A stretch of 64,000 nucleotides of DNA, taken from positions 251,001 to 315,000 of the forward strand of contig CAKOHE010000090.1 of NCBI GenBank assembly GCA_934047225.1. The letters are read 5' to 3'. Below the pieces are notes generated by a model. It ran no database searches, was not told the origin of the DNA, and worked only from the letters and a program-made list of their open reading frames with translations. The translations under genes were made by a program, and so were the position numbers. The DNA comes from Ypsolopha sequella (lineage: Eukaryota > Arthropoda > Insecta > Lepidoptera > Ypsolophidae). Below are positions 22,004 through 31,589 of the stretch, in pieces. Each line of letters opens with the position of its first letter. Position 1 is the first letter of the stretch.

Positions 22004-23035
22004 ACTCCTTCACGTCGCAACCCCCCCGAACCGACTGGGCCGAAACCCTACACAAATGCAGTTCCAGACCCGGAAAAGGACACAGGCCACCCCTTATATC
22101 ACCAATCAGCTATCGATAATCGCCAAAGACACATCAGCGGAGAATCAATTCAGAGAATAGAAAAAAACTATCAAATAGAAAAATGGCTTTGCCTTCGGCC
22201 TCTTCAAACACGGAAACGTGTCTTTGTCTTGGGCCTCACCAATGACACTTTACATGGGGATCAAATTAGAGATGATGAGAACCAAAAACACTCTAAATAC
22301 TCCAATACAAAAACGACAAGAATAAAAACATTATCCTAAAAATACAACACGGATACCAAACTGCACAAATCAAAGAGTCGATTGCAAAACATATACTTTA
22401 CCATATTCAATGGCACCGGCTTCGAGAAATCTTTGATAAAACTACAAAAAATGGATGTCCCTCCCCCCCTGTCACCGAAACTATTAGATATCGAGACACA
22501 AAAACAATAAAAAATAACGGTTGTTGCGTCAAAATTAGAGGGAAAACGGAAAACAAATGGGTTGAGGAATTCACAAAAAATTACAAAATTATTTTTTTTT
22601 CATCCAAGATACGGAACCCCAGACACGCGAGTCCGAACCGTACTCGAACGGTTCTTTCCTCAGCACAACACAATGAAATTCATTACTTTTAGTCCATTTT
22701 ACTACCTCTCAAATTTCAGATACCTTCCTTTTAAATCGTCTGTAAAACATCTTAGAAACCTCTTCTTTTTATATAGAACCCTCTATAAGAATTTTAGTTT
22801 TGCGTAATGACCCCTGATTGTTTTTATTTATGAATGTGATCTAAATGGTTAAGTAAATTGCGGGTGAAATATTTTTTTAAAGAAATTTACATAATTCTCC
22901 CCCCATTTCCTTCAAATTTCAAATAATTACTGTCATTTTGTTTTCAATTTAATTTTATCTTTATAAATAAACAATTTTAAACCAAACTAACACTCTTTTC
23001 CAAAATTTTTGTTATTATTGGTAAATCGTATTTAA
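22004..23035. other. Unclassified, probably retroelement debris
   Basis: GTCACTCCTTCACGTCGCAA at 22003 resembles GACTCCTTCACGTCCCACCG on the minus strand near 29545, upstream of the 24-kb retrotransposon. This region may therefore be another decayed relative. Translation gives short open pieces without a known motif. From about 22860 the DNA is plain AT-rich. Confidence 0.35.
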
Positions 23036-23450
23036 GGTGATATACCGTGCTAGCAAAGGTCCCCGTTACTCCAGGCAGAAAGACCCGCAGTGCGAAAGGG
23101 ACGGAATCGGGGAAAATTGTCAAAAAGTCGATTTAAATTAATGCAAAATTCACTAAAATAGCTACAAAAAATTCCATAACCAGTAATTTAGGTGTAGTTA
23201 AAACCCATCTAAATAAATATTTTTCAAATCTGTATGCTATGCTAATTTGTCAGAATATCAAAAAAAGTGTAAATTTAGACCTGATTTCAATAATTATTTC
23301 TATCGAATGAAATTCCTCCTATCGCGTTTCTGATAGACCAAAATCTAGTAAAAGGTCCCAAAATTGTTATACTAATTTATTTTACTTGGAACTTCATTAA
23401 AAGAGCAGATAAATAACTTCAAAAAGTGTCAATTTTCACGGTATAGCCCC
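23036..23450. mobile_element. TTAA-flanked MITE
   Basis: A 415-bp element with 14-bp inverted ends, GGTGATATACCGTG and GGGGCTATACCGTG (reverse complement of the right end). It is flanked on both sides by TTAA (23032-23035 and 23451-23454), the target duplication of piggyBac- and Kolobok-type transposons. It has no coding capacity, so it depends on a transposase from elsewhere. Confidence 0.72.
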
Positions 23451-23454
23451 TTAA

Positions 23455-24002
23455 CAGGCGTCATCACGCGCAAACCTGAATACAGACGACGACGCTGCCA
23501 CTAACTATGGGATGACCACGGAATGTCACGACACTTGAGTAATAAAATAAATAAAACAACCGCTTTTAAATTCTTCACTCTTTCTTAACTTTTTGCACTC
23601 CCCCCTTTGTTTCGAAATTCCTAATATTTTACCCCCTTAAACATTTATTTATTCCCTTTACTGTCCCAAACCCATCTCCTTTTTCTAAAAAATTTCCACT
23701 ATACAATTGAAATGAAAAGTTTGTTTATGCATAAATATATTATATAGATAAACTCTGATAATCCACAAAATTACTTTGTTTCCAGTGATATGTGTTTTCC
23801 GTTAAACCTGACTTGTAATAAGTATAATAATATATAATGTAATAATAATAAATATAAGATTATTTATTCCACAAGATAAAAATTGTATTTATTTATGAAC
23901 ATTATAGTATAAGTTTAAAACTAAATAATCCTATAAAATACGAAAAACAAACTAGACTGCTAAAAATAGATATATTACAAACTAAACTAAATAAAAATAA
24001 AT
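23455..24002. other. No gene; 3' flank of retrotransposon
   Basis: AT-rich sequence. The part nearest 24003 (many A/T runs such as AACTAAATAAAAATAAATTT) may be the 3' UTR of the minus-strand retrotransposon. I see no clean poly(A) tract. Confidence 0.35.
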
Positions 24003-26882
24003 TTACACTAAATAAAATATTTTGTTAAAGTCATCGCTATCACTGGGCAGGGTGCCCAAGACACTGGCAGCATTACCTCGTTGGATAGCAAGACTAATGC
24101 GTTGTCCGAGGTAAGCTCCAGCCCTAGGGTCCCCTGAGGCATCCACCAGACGCGATGCTATTTGTTTGTAGAGCTGTCGAGCACCGGGCCCCCAAGGCCC
24201 GAACGTCTCAACGCCAAACGGCACAAACATGTAGCCCTCACCGAGGGCTGCGTATTTGTCCTGCTTTTTGTGCTCGGCCGTTGCAGCCGCCGCACCGGCT
24301 GTGACAGCTGTCGACCGGACGTAAGACGCGGCGAGCGTGTCAACGCAAGTCGCGTCCCACACTAGGGAGCGACCATTCTGCCACGGGATGAGCGTCATTC
24401 CGTCGGGCCTCTTGCCATCGTCACGTGCAATACCATACGGCTCTGAAGTAGCCGGCACGTTGACGGTTGCAAGGGCCCTCCGTATGACGTCATTTAGGCT
24501 GCCGTGACGGGACCAGCGGCCGGCACTGCGTCGACATGAGAGGCCGTGATGGCCCAAATGATCGACGCTGACGCCACATTGACAGTGATGACTCTCATTC
24601 GTCTTTATTCCGAGTCGCAGACAGACGGCTATAGTAAAAGTTGTCTTGTCTAAGAGTGTACCGAGATTGGCGGAGGGAATAGAATGCAGCCATAAACCAG
24701 ACTCACGCTCACCGGTAGCGACAAGACGAGCACGGTCTGCGAGGTCGAAGGCGGTGTCCAGGAGATGCTTCTGGACCTGTTCGCATAAAGGCTCGTCCCA
24801 TAATTTTTGAGATTCCAGGACGGTGGGCAGATCCCAACCAGGACAGGCCAGCGTCCAAGCATTCCTGGCCTCTGTCAAGTATGACGCCTCTACATCACCA
24901 AGTGATGGGTTTATAATGTTGCCAAAGAGAGCGTGCGTACTATAGACAGAGGACAGAAATGCCGGGAGAGCGATGCTCGAAATCTTCCGCACCCCCAATC
25001 CACCGAAACGGATCGGGAGTGTAGCCTGGCTCCAGCTCCGATCGTCCAACAAGCAGTTCAAAACTGAGGTCAGAGATTGACGCAAAACCGTGTCCAGCAT
25101 GTTTAGTAAATTCTGGAACCTCCAAATTGGTGAACAGCGCAGTGCATAGGTGAGTTTGGGAACGAACAAGCAATGCCGAATGATGCACAAAGCCATTTGT
25201 GGGTTGATTTGGCTTAGGCGCTTAGACGAATGAGAGAACTTTGCAGCTTGATCGTTTGCGAATCCGGGCACCGCGTCGTCTAGGATAGGTGCCCCGAGGA
25301 GGCGAAGCGACTCCTTGTCTACAATTTTAATGTTTGGAGCTAAACTGTTAAATTTGGAAATAATTATGTTTTTATCAGTCATCTGAACATGATCGGAAAC
25401 AAATAGTTCGCATTTAGAGAAATTTAGTTCAAGGCCTAGTTTTCTAAAGTTACTCATTGTTTTTTCGAGATCATTTAAAACTGAAGACGCTTCGCCTCCC
25501 AAGGTCCCGTCATCCAAGTACCAGATATTCAATTTAGATGTTAAGGAGGATATGGCTGGATGGATGGCCAGGCTGAAGATTGCTGGTCCAAGTGGGTCAC
25601 CCTGTTGACATCCAACCGCTGACTGTATAACGTTATTCCTGTAGACCAGATTTGATGGTCGGCCGTAGCATTGAAATACGTAGTTATATATAGGCGGGAT
25701 GTTTTCTTTGACTTCATTCAACAGGGCTCCTCTGTCCACCGAATTGAAAGCGTTCCGAACATCCACCTTCAAAAGGACCTCTCCCGCGTTGTTGTTTAGG
25801 AAGGTGCGAGTTGCATGAACGGCCGCCTCGCAGCCTCCTGAGGTGCCGAACCCCAGCTGGACCGGTTGAAATTTTGATGTAAGGTCAGGTAAAATATGTT
25901 TGCAGCAGATCTTGGACACCACACGACGGATTGTGTTTCCGATTGCAATTGGCCTAATACCGCCGTCTTTTTTCTTAAGCGCAAAAAGACTCGCTCCGTA
26001 TAGTGTGTCCAAGATCTGTTCACATACCTTACCTGACAGCATCAAATTCACGAGCCGCGTCATGGCATTCAGGAGGACCCGGCCTGCATCCCCGACGGTC
26101 CTGCACACCAGGTCCTTGTAATGTTGTGGCGTGAGACCGTCGAGGCCGCCGGCCGAACCATTTCGGAACGACATGATGGCGGCCAGCGTCTCCTCAGCTG
26201 TAGCCTCGGGAGTCCGGTCTGAAGGCTCTGGTGGGTCCGGCAACAGGGTCGTCGCTGCTGGAGGCGGATGTTTGGAAGCCAGGGCCGAAAGAGTGTCTGG
26301 TGTATCGGGAGCGATGATGTCGTCAGAGAAGAGCAGGCGAGCGGCTCCCCGGATATCTCCATCGCTAACTTTAGACTCTATCTTGTGTGTCAGACTAAAA
26401 CCGCTATTTTGAAAAGTTTTTGCAGTTAGCAAAATTATGTTGTTGGAGTGCTTACAGTTTTTCTTTATTTTCTGTGTCAAGGAGCCTTTTACATCCTTGC
26501 CCCTCGGGACGTGCAGCGTCCTGTAGGAAAAAGTCAGTAGAGCTGTCCATGTCTCGACATTGTTTTCTTCAACTACTTTATTTATGCATTGCGACAGAGA
26601 TTCTGCTACCGTGATACGAGCGCCGCGTGGTATCCTCTTTACGCGGGGTAAATTATCTTTCAATTCTGCAAGTAGTTCGCATAGAGGCCTGTCATTGGTA
26701 AAACCCGTATCCCTTTGGTGGATGATGTTAGAATGTGATGCTTGTACATTTTTGTGCACCTTGGTTCGGTGAATGTTCAGGCCTCTCTGTCCCTTACAGA
26801 ACTTTTTACATTCAGCACACTGCACGTCATCTGACATTGACTGGCTGTTGGCTGCGTTTGACGGGCCGGCTGTCTGTGACAT
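24003..26882 (-). CDS. RLE-type non-LTR retrotransposon polyprotein, open frame
   Basis: About 959 codons without a stop. The family copies itself by nicking DNA with its endonuclease and reverse transcribing its RNA at the nick. Near residues 22-43 is one C2H2 finger (CAECKKFC...H....H), as in R2-like elements. The RT follows, with GSAGGLDGLTPQHYKDLV, KVDVRNAFNSVDR, QGDPLGPAIFSLAIHP near 430 and the catalytic WYLDDGTLGG near 454. The C-terminus has a CQCGVSVDHLGHHGLSC knuckle near 764 and the endonuclease-like KRPDGMTLIPW...LVWDATCVD near 827-845. The YLDDG box differs from the FADD/YADD usual in other LINEs. I chose ATG 26880-26882; upstream only 13 bases separate it from a Helitron insertion. 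Lack of disruption suggests a young copy. R2/NeSL/Hero-like is my best guess at clade. Confidence 0.85.
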   Translation of the reverse strand: MSQTAGPSNAANSQSMSDDVQCAECKKFCKGQRGLNIHRTKVHKNVQASHSNIIHQRDTGFTNDRPLCELLAELKDNLPRVKRIPRGARITVAESLSQCINKVVEENNVETWTALLTFSYRTLHVPRGKDVKGSLTQKIKKNCKHSNNIILLTAKTFQNSGFSLTHKIESKVSDGDIRGAARLLFSDDIIAPDTPDTLSALASKHPPPAATTLLPDPPEPSDRTPEATAEETLAAIMSFRNGSAGGLDGLTPQHYKDLVCRTVGDAGRVLLNAMTRLVNLMLSGKVCEQILDTLYGASLFALKKKDGGIRPIAIGNTIRRVVSKICCKHILPDLTSKFQPVQLGFGTSGGCEAAVHATRTFLNNNAGEVLLKVDVRNAFNSVDRGALLNEVKENIPPIYNYVFQCYGRPSNLVYRNNVIQSAVGCQQGDPLGPAIFSLAIHPAISSLTSKLNIWYLDDGTLGGEASSVLNDLEKTMSNFRKLGLELNFSKCELFVSDHVQMTDKNIIISKFNSLAPNIKIVDKESLRLLGAPILDDAVPGFANDQAAKFSHSSKRLSQINPQMALCIIRHCLFVPKLTYALRCSPIWRFQNLLNMLDTVLRQSLTSVLNCLLDDRSWSQATLPIRFGGLGVRKISSIALPAFLSSVYSTHALFGNIINPSLGDVEASYLTEARNAWTLACPGWDLPTVLESQKLWDEPLCEQVQKHLLDTAFDLADRARLVATGERESGLWLHSIPSANLGTLLDKTTFTIAVCLRLGIKTNESHHCQCGVSVDHLGHHGLSCRRSAGRWSRHGSLNDVIRRALATVNVPATSEPYGIARDDGKRPDGMTLIPWQNGRSLVWDATCVDTLAASYVRSTAVTAGAAAATAEHKKQDKYAALGEGYMFVPFGVETFGPWGPGARQLYKQIASRLVDASGDPRAGAYLGQRISLAIQRGNAASVLGTLPSDSDDFNKIFYLV

Positions 26883-27698
26883 AAACAAATATCTATCTTC
26901 TATATAAATAAAAATGAATTGCTGTTCGTTAGTCTCGCTAAAACTCGAGAACGGCTGAACCGATTTGGCTAAGTTTAGTCTTGAAATATTTGTGGAAGTC
27001 CAGGGAAGGTTTAAGCGATGAGAAAATGTGGAAAAATTGCGAGGAAAATACTAAAAACGACAATTTTATTTTCCCATACAAACTGTTCTTACCTGTCAAA
27101 CATTTGATGTTCGCCCCGTCGCGTCGGTTCGGTATTTTAGGAATAAAAACATGTAGATCTAGATTAAATAAGGGTTTGGAATCGACAACATATATCCATA
27201 ATAGTCTGATTATCGCGTATTTAGATTTAAAACATGTAAAATACTGACATTATAATGACACTTGATTGTTGTGTTGAGTGCGTTCAGAAATATACTTTGA
27301 AACAGTAAAGTTCGCTATACGATCTAAAATTGGGTACTTCCCTAAAAATCAAAACAGCGACTCTTTATAAAATGTCAAAACGCCCCGATACTATGAAATT
27401 TGTATGAGGTTTTACCGGTTTTACATTATGACTACAGTTTTCTGTGATCAAACTGCTTCCTTTTTTCTTAGTTTTTAGCAAGTATAAAAATTGTCAAACC
27501 CTCGAAAAAATCCGTAAAAATATTTTAATGATTATTTTAGAAGATCACATTGGATTGTGTCAGTTATTTTACTTTAACAGCAGTCAAGTATCAAAATGCA
27601 CGGAATTGCATTCAATTTATCTATTACCCGCACACATTATGTTTTTAACACCTGAAAAAAGATTCAAAACTTGATTTATCATTCTGATACTGCTTACA

Positions 27699-28184
27699 AT
27701 GCCGAGGAGAAAACGACCTAACATAGGTCGTCGAAGTCGATCGAATGTGCGACGAGCTACCTCACGCGCTAATCGCACTGATGACCAGCGAGAGACTGAT
27801 AATGATAACAGTCGTATTGGTATGACAGATTTGCATTCTAGAGTGAATTACAATGAAGTGGATAATAGGCATAGAATAGAACGAGTTCGGGCACATCGAT
27901 CACAACAGCAGCGAGCACGGGAAAATGAAATTGATCGATTCCGCAGACGCAATGTTCCTGTGAACCTGGCACGAGGAGCATTCTCCTACGATCAAGAAAT
28001 AGAGTATAGTGCCGACAAATCTGTAACTATTGGGGAAATGTCAATCATTTGTCAACATTGTAAAGCTTTAAAATACAGCGGTGAATTTGCAGGAATATGT
28101 TGTGCTGGTGGTAAAGTAAAATTGCCACAATTAGTCCCACCACCTGATCCATTAGACTCATTAGTTTTTGGGATGGTTGATTAA
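27699..28184 (+). pseudogene. Helitron Rep/helicase, N-terminal domain remnant
   Basis: The open frame of 161 codons starts MPRRKRPNIGRRSRSNVRRA, a very basic stretch usual at Helitron protein starts. It includes CQHCKAL...CCAGGKVKLPQLVPPPDPL, the cysteine-containing word that opens the Helitron-like N domain. It ends at a stop right after this word. A normal protein exceeds 1300 residues and continues into the HUH nuclease and helicase. Neither follows, so the copy is truncated by internal deletion and cannot mobilise itself. Confidence 0.88.
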
Positions 28185-28196
28185 AAAGTCAGTGCT

Positions 28197-28409
28197 ATGA
28201 ATTTTTATTCAAACAGAATCCGTGAACAATTGACGTACATCCGTCTAAACCAACAGCAGCTTCGATCTGAAGAGTACACTCATCTTCGCGATGCTATTAA
28301 TGCCGATGGCAATGCAAACAATGTGGGAAAAATGACAATTTTGCCGGCCACTTACATTGGAAGGCCACGCCACCACGGTGTCGTGCATTTGGGTATATTT
28401 GTTGACTAA
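28197..28409 (+). pseudogene. Helitron N-domain, second fragment
   Basis: NRIREQLTYIRLNQQQLRSE, then TILPATYIGRPRHHGV, corresponds to a later part of the same Helitron-like N domain (consensus-like words RxxxIRxNQxxLRxExYxxLRDA and ILPxSxxGSPR). It lies 13 bp after the first fragment but skips the intervening residues. A deletion therefore joined two distant parts. The HUH nuclease that should follow is absent. Confidence 0.8.
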
Positions 28410-28653
28410 TACATATATGTCTGAACTAATATTCAATTTGATATAATTCAAATATTTTTTATTAAAGACTATATAAATCAATCTTTACGGTATGAACCAT
28501 ATTTTCTTAAATTTCCGCGATTGACACCTGAATCGGCAACATATCAATTAATCTAACAGCAAATGCGAACCAGACTTGCTAAAGATGTCTTGACTTGCCT
28601 CGCCAGGACTTGACGGCGTGGCGAATATTGCCGATGTTGTGTTCATGACTTTC

Positions 28654-28986
28654 TTAAATCTCATCCAAATCCTTTAGTTCATCGGCAGTTAAATTAAGTT
28701 CTGAAAATGTCATTCCTTCAGATGATGACACAGATGATGATGATGGCATTGTTGAGACGAACTTCGGTTTTAATAACAGTTGTTGTTTCACTCGATTTTT
28801 TTGTTCCTTAGCCCTATTAATTCGTATTATTCGGCTCAAATTGTGACCGCACTTTATACAAAACTTGAAGGTATCAGCGGTTATTGTGAAACATTCGTCG
28901 CATCTTTACAATTGTTTTGTGCAACTAGGACAGGTACTTCTGTTGTTCTGCCGTTCAATCCACTTTTTACAAAAGGGACAATGCAT
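28654..28986 (-). pseudogene. Zinc-ribbon-like ORF carried antisense in the Helitron
   Basis: Reading from ATG 28984-28986, the frame shows four CxxC pairs in about 50 residues: MHCPFCKKW, TCPSCTK, CDECF and FCIKCGHNL. It continues into a basic stretch (RAKEQKNRVKQQ), a Ser-rich patch and an acidic end (LTADELKDLDEI). The four evenly spaced pairs match a double zinc ribbon arrangement. One TAA at 28906-28908, between the second and third pairs, breaks the 110-codon frame. Orientation is opposite to the Helitron protein. It could be a captured host gene piece or an accessory gene of this Helitron lineage. Function unknown. Confidence 0.55.
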
Positions 28987-29370
28987 TGTTAAAAGTTAAC
29001 TATAACTTCTGAAAAATAGTTTTGAAATATCAATTATATTTTCTTGAAAATATGGTGACAGTGACACTGACAGTCAGTGTTGGCAGGTTACTATTACGTT
29101 TAGTAATGTGGCGTAATCGATACAGATAAAAAAAATAGGCTGGTACCTTATTTGTTAATATAAGTGTCTATAATCTAATATAATGTCTCATGCAAAATAA
29201 TTATGAACATTAAGCTGGACATGTGTGCGTGATTTGCCCACTCTTTCCGCCCACTATGGAGCCGATACTTAGACTATCTGATGATGCCTTTATAAAGCTG
29301 CCGGCTCTGAAATACATACATATGGTTTATATTAAGAGGTAAGTGATACGAAGTTCACTGGGTCAGCTAG

Positions 29371-29705
29371 TAAATAACTAAAAAAGATAAGAAACAACTT
29401 AAAATTAGATAGCAAAATTAAATGTACAAAGGGTATATAAAAAAAAAACACTAAGTAAGTCTTCTTGAATTCAGCCGTCGAGGCCACGCTAATTTCCTTT
29501 GGTGAATGTGTTTGTTTTGTTGGTAAGCGGTGGGACGTGAAGGAGTCGTCCCGTCAGGTTTATGGAATTCGCGATTGCCGGGGCGACACACCCTGCCTGG
29601 CGACCTCTGACCCTTTGGTAAGCGGTGGGACGTGATGGGGTTGTCTCGTCAGGTCTTCGAAATGGATGAGTGCCGGAGCGACGCACGCTGCCCGGGGAAC
29701 TCGGA
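29371..29705 (-). repeat. Probable 5' leader of the retrotransposon, with repeat
   Basis: This segment would be continuous with the retrotransposon start but for the Helitron. GGTAAGCGGTGGGACGTGA occurs at about 29521 and again at about 29619, each followed by GT(C/T)GTC(C/T)CGTCAGGT. It is thus a 98-bp direct repeat. Repeated leader units are known in some retroelements. I infer, but cannot prove, that it belongs to the element. Confidence 0.45.
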
Positions 29706-31460
29706 TTATAACATAATCGGATTTATTTTGCTTTATCTTATATATCCGTATACAGAATGCGTGATTAACTTGCGGATTGCAATAAAATTATTTTTCAAAA
29801 AATATAGTTGATTTTTCTATGGCATTGACATTGACATTCAATATTCAATTCCGTTTGTTTTTAATATCTACCCTATTTTTTATTTAAAACCTTGGATATC
29901 TAAAATATATTTTTAATGTAGGTAAAACCGCAAGCAAACCAAGAAAATTATACTAGTCTTTGGGGAAAGCGACCAATGTAAAGGTAATTTTACAATAATT
30001 TCAGACAACTTTACTCGTAATATTAATTTTTATTCTTTTAATAACATGAACAAATAATATTATAATTTAGCAATAAAATATAAGAATTTTCAACCTATTT
30101 TAAAACAAATTCACAAAATGTGCCATCTACCGGATAAATAAAGAAATACGTACTAAAGGACTTTGCTAGTTACCTAGTTCCCTCCGTTTGTTTCGTAATG
30201 GTGGTCAATATGGCGTATTTAATCTTTCAACCTTAGCGAATTCCTTGGTTCAATTATAAAGCAAATCAAACAATAACTATACTCGAATTTTACCAAACAA
30301 TTTATTATAATAAAATCCATAATTATTCCCAAGGTAATTTCTTTAAACTTGCATTTGCAATCTGTCCACTAAACTAGTTTATAAATTTTTTCTCCTAGGT
30401 GGCAGTACTAGTCTACTTCTCTATCTTTTCTTCCAACACAGAATCCAATTCAAAAACCAAAACAGCCAGAAATCAGAAATTTTACACACTAAAATATGCT
30501 TTGTATTTGAACATATAAGTATCACCCTTCTAAAATAAAGCAAATCATAATGCACTTTCTTGAACATCCTTCTCACTCAACCCTACAGCTTGCTTTAGTG
30601 CACTGCCAAAATTTATATAGGAAAATACTACCCAGCCTAAAACAATTTTTTGATCTCATGTACAGAACCAACATAGTCCGACACACACCCCTTTTTTATA
30701 TTTATTCATAACTAAACCTAAAGCCTTATGGTGTTTATTTATTACATTATGGTTTCCTTAAATCAAAAGAGTAAGGTTTATGTATGAGTAAAGTAAAAAC
30801 TATTCCGTAATAAATGGATAGCGGCATTATCAAAGGAGTCGGTACGTTTGTTTAACATAAGCCGCGCGCGCATGACTCCCCCCCCCCTCCCCTTCAATCT
30901 GAACTTCTAGTGACTAGTTGTCGATCAGACATAATTTGAGATACAAGCGTAATAATTTAAGTGTCGAGTGATTAAAATAAATTATTATTAATAAGAACAC
31001 CTTGTAACAGATCGGACCTCATCTGTTCACGTCTCAATTCACAAATAAATGTTCTTATAATGAACAGGAAGATTGTTGTATGTAATCAAATAAATTACGT
31101 TTAAATAAATAAAGCAAATTGAAATCGATCGCGTCAAATTACTGATTTTAAATAATAAATACAGTAAACTAAACCTCTGGCCCAAGCAATCGGTCCAATA
31201 TTAAATAGATTAAAAACAAACTTTCAATTTCAAACATGATGGTTTCCATTCATGCGTGAACCCTAGCAAGCTGTAAGTTATTACAATGTAGACGAGACGG
31301 CGGCACTGGCAGTTGCTGTATACCCATCTCACTCGCTCTTATATCTGTTATCATTTTGTCTCTTTTGGTCGATTTCTTATTGGCGTCAAAAGGTCTGCGA
31401 GGATTTCATAGGAAAATGGATCTTGTAACGATATGCATTAGGTTGACTCCAATAAGGTGT
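29706..31460. other. No recognised gene
   Basis: AT-rich unique-looking DNA with a poly-C tract near 30880. No supported frame, RNA gene or repeat family. Confidence 0.4.
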
Positions 31461-31461
31461 G

Positions 31462-31575
31462 AACAGAGAGTACGGTGAGAACAAAGAGAATGCAGAGATT
31501 GGTGAGAACAGGGAGTACAGAGAGTACTGAGAGTACGGAGAGAAGGAAGAGTATGGAGAGTACGGAGAGAACAGC
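31462..31575. repeat. Degenerate purine-rich minisatellite
   Basis: Irregular units of 9-12 bp such as GAGAGTACGG and GAGAACAGGGAGTAC. On the minus strand they read as SPYSLFSPYS, which explains the small open frames here. It is followed at once by TATATAAG (31582-31589), a possible TATA box. Confidence 0.75.
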
Positions 31576-31589
31576 ACCGAGTATATAAG

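Larger units (their letters stand above)
26896..29370 (+). mobile_element. Helitron, internally deleted
   Basis: The 5' end TCTTCTATATAAATAAAAAT, followed by GCTGTTCGTTAGTCTCGC and CTCGAGAACGGCTGAACCGA, is a typical insect Helitron start. The 3' end ...GAAGTTCACTGGGTCAGCTAG finishes in CTAG. The element lies between A (26895) and T (29371), the usual AT insertion site without target duplication. At 2475 bp it is too short for the full Rep/helicase protein. Only two N-terminal pieces remain (27699-28184 and 28197-28409). It interrupts the region immediately 5' of the non-LTR retrotransposon, so it came later. It also holds an antisense cysteine-rich frame (28654-28986). Confidence 0.9.

Noticed and set aside
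21154..22020. 288-codon minus-strand frame with HPSIHP repeats, and plus-strand WMDG repeats
   Set aside because: They arise from the GGAT/GTAT microsatellite and the antisense of the kinesin coiled coil.
24158..26772. Short frames on both strands within the retrotransposon
   Set aside because: Overlap the 959-codon frame, which has clear domain order.
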